Below are positions 62,225-64,000 of a DNA stretch of 64,000 bases, one piece after another (position 1 is the stretch's first letter; the number at the start of each line of letters is the position of its first letter). A program made the position numbers and the translations under genes. The notes beneath the pieces were generated by a model. It saw only the letters and a list, made by a program, of their open reading frames with translations, was not told where the DNA came from and ran no database searches. Origin of the DNA: CAIWHR01 sp963781285 (GTDB lineage Bacteria > Pseudomonadota > Gammaproteobacteria > Burkholderiales > Casimicrobiaceae); assembly GCA_963781285.1 (NCBI GenBank), contig CAWAFI010000021.1:62001-126000 (forward strand). The letters are read 5' to 3'.

Positions 62225-62867
62225 TCGCGAGGTGCACGGCGCTGCCGTGCGGGCGCTTCCAGCTCTGCGGTTCACGAGCGGCTGGAGCGGACGGCGCAAT
62301 CCTTCTCGCCGCGGATATGGCGAAGACAACCATCCAGGTTGTCTGGGTGTTCGAAACCGACAAGGCGTTGAACGTCGTTCTTGAGTGACCGCTTGGAGCG
62401 ACGCGTACGATCGCTTCGGGTGAAAGTGGTCATGCCAAGGCGAGACATTCCGGGAGGGCGGAATCCGCTCCCGGCCTGTCCCTTGCGCTCTGGCATTGAA
62501 TCCCTCGAAGGAAGCCCTGCGTCCAACGCATCGCTTGTAACCCCGACCGTCCACCGCCCACCGCGCACGACGGTGGGTCGGCGCGTGCCGGAGGTCACCA
62601 AGCGCGGGGGCGAACGGTTCCACGCCGGCGCAGAGACACTCCGCGCAGTACCGCGCGTTGAACTCGGCAAATTCGCGCTCGTCCATTCCGCCAGCTTTGC
62701 GGTCTCCACACCAGTCGGGAATCCATCCGTTGGCCTATGCGCATTGATGAGTACTTCCAGCTTGCGCGAACGGAGGAGCACAAAGCACCATTATTCCGAG
62801 TGAGAGCGCTCGTTCCGGATTTGTCGATGACGCACCGGGACGACTATGTGCGGTGCCTGCACCAACC
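62225..62867. other. Region with repeat copy 2 and possible gene fragments
   Basis: No whole recognised gene is present. A minus-strand reading from an ATG at 62686, MDEREFAEFNARYCAECLCA then GVEPF, looks protein-like for about 28 residues and is cut by the repeat copy at 62538-62601, paralleling how copy 1 cuts the GNAT gene. On the plus strand a 44-codon frame lies at 62737-62871. Confidence 0.4.
62538..62601. repeat. Dispersed hairpin repeat, copy 2
   Basis: The second copy of the 64-bp repeat (TAACCCCGACCGTCCACCGC to GCGTGCCGGAGGTCACCAA) lies in the same orientation as copy 1 but about 1.83 kb away. Its stem CCGACC-GTC-CACCG / CGGTG-GGTCGG is intact, while in copy 1 the inner part is altered. 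Confidence 0.75.
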
Positions 62868-62871
62868 CTAG
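62737..62871 (+). CDS. Possible small protein, 44 residues
   Basis: The frame reads MRIDEYFQLARTEEHKAPLF, then RVRALVPDLSMTHRDDYVRC, then LHQP and a TAG. Its composition is protein-like, but no good ribosome-binding site was seen and no family is recognised. It ends against the 3' end of the 88-residue gene on the other strand, overlapping by 4 nt. Confidence 0.3.
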   Translation: MRIDEYFQLARTEEHKAPLFRVRALVPDLSMTHRDDYVRCLHQP

Positions 62872-63134
62872 GCGCGCTCCATGGTAAACAGTCCGGCCAG
62901 GAATGATTCAAGGGTTGTCCGTGGAACAACTCGAGGTCCTTTGTATCGGGCGATTGTCGCTGTCACATTGTGAACCTTATCATCGGTCGGCGGCAGCGAA
63001 TGAGCCTCCAGATAGTGATAGGTGAAATCCAGCACTGCATGGCCGTTTTCCACATCAACCAGTTCTGGCAGAGACAGCCGACTACTCGCTCGATCCGTTT
63101 CATACCAGGAAAGCTTGTCTAGCAGGTTGACCAT
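62868..63134 (-). CDS. Small hypothetical protein, 88 residues
   Basis: The protein reads MVNLLDKLSWYETDRASSRL, then SLPELVDVENGHAVLDFTYH, then YLEAHSLPPTDDKVHNVTAT and on to FLAGLFTMERA. GGAGGG lies 4 nt before the ATG. Composition is that of a soluble helical protein, and the GC content is lower than in neighbouring housekeeping genes, suggesting acquired DNA. Not recognised. Confidence 0.55.
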   Translation of the reverse strand: MVNLLDKLSWYETDRASSRLSLPELVDVENGHAVLDFTYHYLEAHSLPPTDDKVHNVTATIARYKGPRVVPRTTLESFLAGLFTMERA

Positions 63135-63696
63135 GTTGCCCTCCGATTCACTTGCCGCGCGGCACACCACCGAACCGTGTGGCCAAGCGACTATCGCTAA
63201 TGCCAGCTGCCATCACGTCATATGACGCGGTGCCAGCGCTCGCTCGATGCCACTTACCTGCCCTTGGGGCCCGCCGCAATCGCAGGGGATCGGTGTCAAT
63301 GGCGCCACGTTGCGCGGCGCAGCGCAGGTACGCGGGCATACCGCGCTCTGCCAACATGCGCAGTGCCGATCGCTCCTGTGGTCTCCGTCCGATCCAAGCC
63401 CCCTCAAGCGGTGTTGAACGAATCCAGCATCCAACGAGTCGTCGCAGATTCCGCGGAGGATAAAAGGGAGCCCGAGCGTAGTCTGTCCGGAACCGTACAT
63501 AGTCCTCGGATGCTGGCTCAAGGCAGCACCCGGCAACCAAGGTTGCCAAGCCGAAAACACAATCCGCTGATGTGACGCTTATGTGCGGTACCGGACAGAC
63601 GCCGTCCGGCCATGCGCGTCTAGTCTGATTTCTTGCCGGGGACGGGGACCCGGATGGTCAGGTGCGCGCCCTTCACACCGCCGGGTGACGAATTCG
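63135..63696. other. Intergenic region without recognisable gene
   Basis: Open frames on both strands are arginine-rich and cysteine-rich translations of GC-rich DNA with no motif. No repeats, RNA gene or promoter could be supported in these 562 nt. Confidence 0.4.
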
Positions 63697-64000
63697 ATGA
63701 AGACGACGGACGTTATCGACGCTCGGCGCGATGGCCTCGCCGCGCATGCCGGTGATCGGCGCGCGGGCAGCGCCGCGGCACGCGTTGCCGTCAGTGACGC
63801 GTCCCCGCCGTCGCTGGAAGCGTCGGGGCAACTGCGAGATGTTCGGCAAGCGCTGTCGTCGACTCAGCATGAGTTGATCGCCGCACGACGGCAAATTGCC
63901 CATCTCAGGGAATCCAATGCGCGGCTGAGAGCGATCGCGGATCGCTTCGGGACGCATTCCTGTCAACCCAAACACGCGTTGCTGCTGGACCGCCTGAATC
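63697..64000 (+). CDS. Coiled-coil protein, unknown (partial, 3' end outside window)
   Basis: From the ATG at 63697 the frame stays open to the window edge (101 codons): MKTTDVIDARRDGLAAHAGD, later SGQLRDVRQALSSTQHELIA, then ARRQIAHLRESNARLRAIAD, then PKHALLLDRLN. Residues about 50-85 show a heptad pattern of a coiled coil. The first part is Ala/Arg/Asp-rich and probably disordered. Family and function cannot be told from this end alone. Confidence 0.45.
   Translation, partial: MKTTDVIDARRDGLAAHAGDRRAGSAAARVAVSDASPPSLEASGQLRDVRQALSSTQHELIAARRQIAHLRESNARLRAIADRFGTHSCQPKHALLLDRLN

Noticed and set aside
60707..62601. Possible integron attC sites and gene-cassette array (small genes, hairpin repeats)
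   Set aside because: The repeats lack the RYYYAAC and GTTRRRY core sites, there are only two copies, and genes are in mixed orientation; no integrase was seen.
61469..62686. 405-codon minus-strand frame
   Set aside because: It runs through the repeat and antisense to the intact two-module periplasmic protein; only its first 28 or so residues look protein-like.
63148..63560. Transposase-like remnants on the minus strand
   Set aside because: Translations in all frames were checked by eye and none shows a transposase motif.

Overview
The window is a GC-rich chromosomal segment of a betaproteobacterium, close to Burkholderiales or Rhodocyclales in gene content. The evidence is conserved gene order: pilB-pilC-pilD-coaE-zapD; ypjD and a CorB-type gene divergent from ffh; rpsP-rimM-trmD-rplS; and rsmI divergent from lpoA-yraN-diaA-dolP. 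No rRNA, tRNA or CRISPR array was seen. Genes are densely packed, often with 4-nt start/stop overlaps.

Layout. 1-17.4 kb is housekeeping: a partial TPR/O-GlcNAc-transferase-like gene, type IV pilus assembly genes (with a sigma-54-type promoter before pilB), coaE and zapD, a CorB-type CBS protein and YpjD, ffh, the rpsP operon, an unusual J-like/RDD/TPR membrane protein, hldE-type adenylyltransferase, dolP, diaA and yraN. At 17.45-17.72 kb a MITE-like element with perfect 25-bp inverted ends sits exactly between yraN and lpoA; lpoA itself needs a frameshift to be read whole. 20.0-25.3 kb is a complete urease operon (ureDABCEFG) followed by a DedA-type gene, and 26.1-31.8 kb is a urea ABC transporter (urtABCDE): together, urea uptake and hydrolysis for nitrogen. 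A sigma-54-like promoter precedes urtA.

32.0 kb holds a HemN-type coproporphyrinogen dehydrogenase gene behind a near-perfect FNR box. 34-39.6 kb holds a secreted 537-residue protein and, convergent to it, a 1303-residue protein with the layout of mammalian soluble adenylyl cyclase (two cyclase domains, NTPase, TPRs). 39.7-43.0 kb has a tandem-thioredoxin protein and a stomatin/NfeD pair.

43.2-58.9 kb is an aerobic benzoyl-CoA (box) island. On the minus strand boxR-boxC-boxB-boxA is followed by two hemerythrin-type proteins and a SirB-type membrane protein. On the plus strand lie a DUF4863 cupin, benzoate-CoA ligase, a LivKHMGF-type transporter, an alpha/beta hydrolase and a hotdog thioesterase. 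This covers benzoate import, activation, epoxidation and ring opening; boxD is not in the window. Two different palindromic repeats lie in the box intergenic spaces, one of which supplies the boxA start codon.

58.9-64 kb is decayed accessory DNA: an ATPase N-terminus joined to an IS1595-type transposase tail, an intact PEP-CTERM protein, a frameshifted GNAT fragment, an antitoxin gene with TGA in place of a tryptophan codon, a two-copy 64-bp hairpin repeat, a periplasmic protein made of two tandem modules, a small unknown gene, and a coiled-coil gene running off the end.
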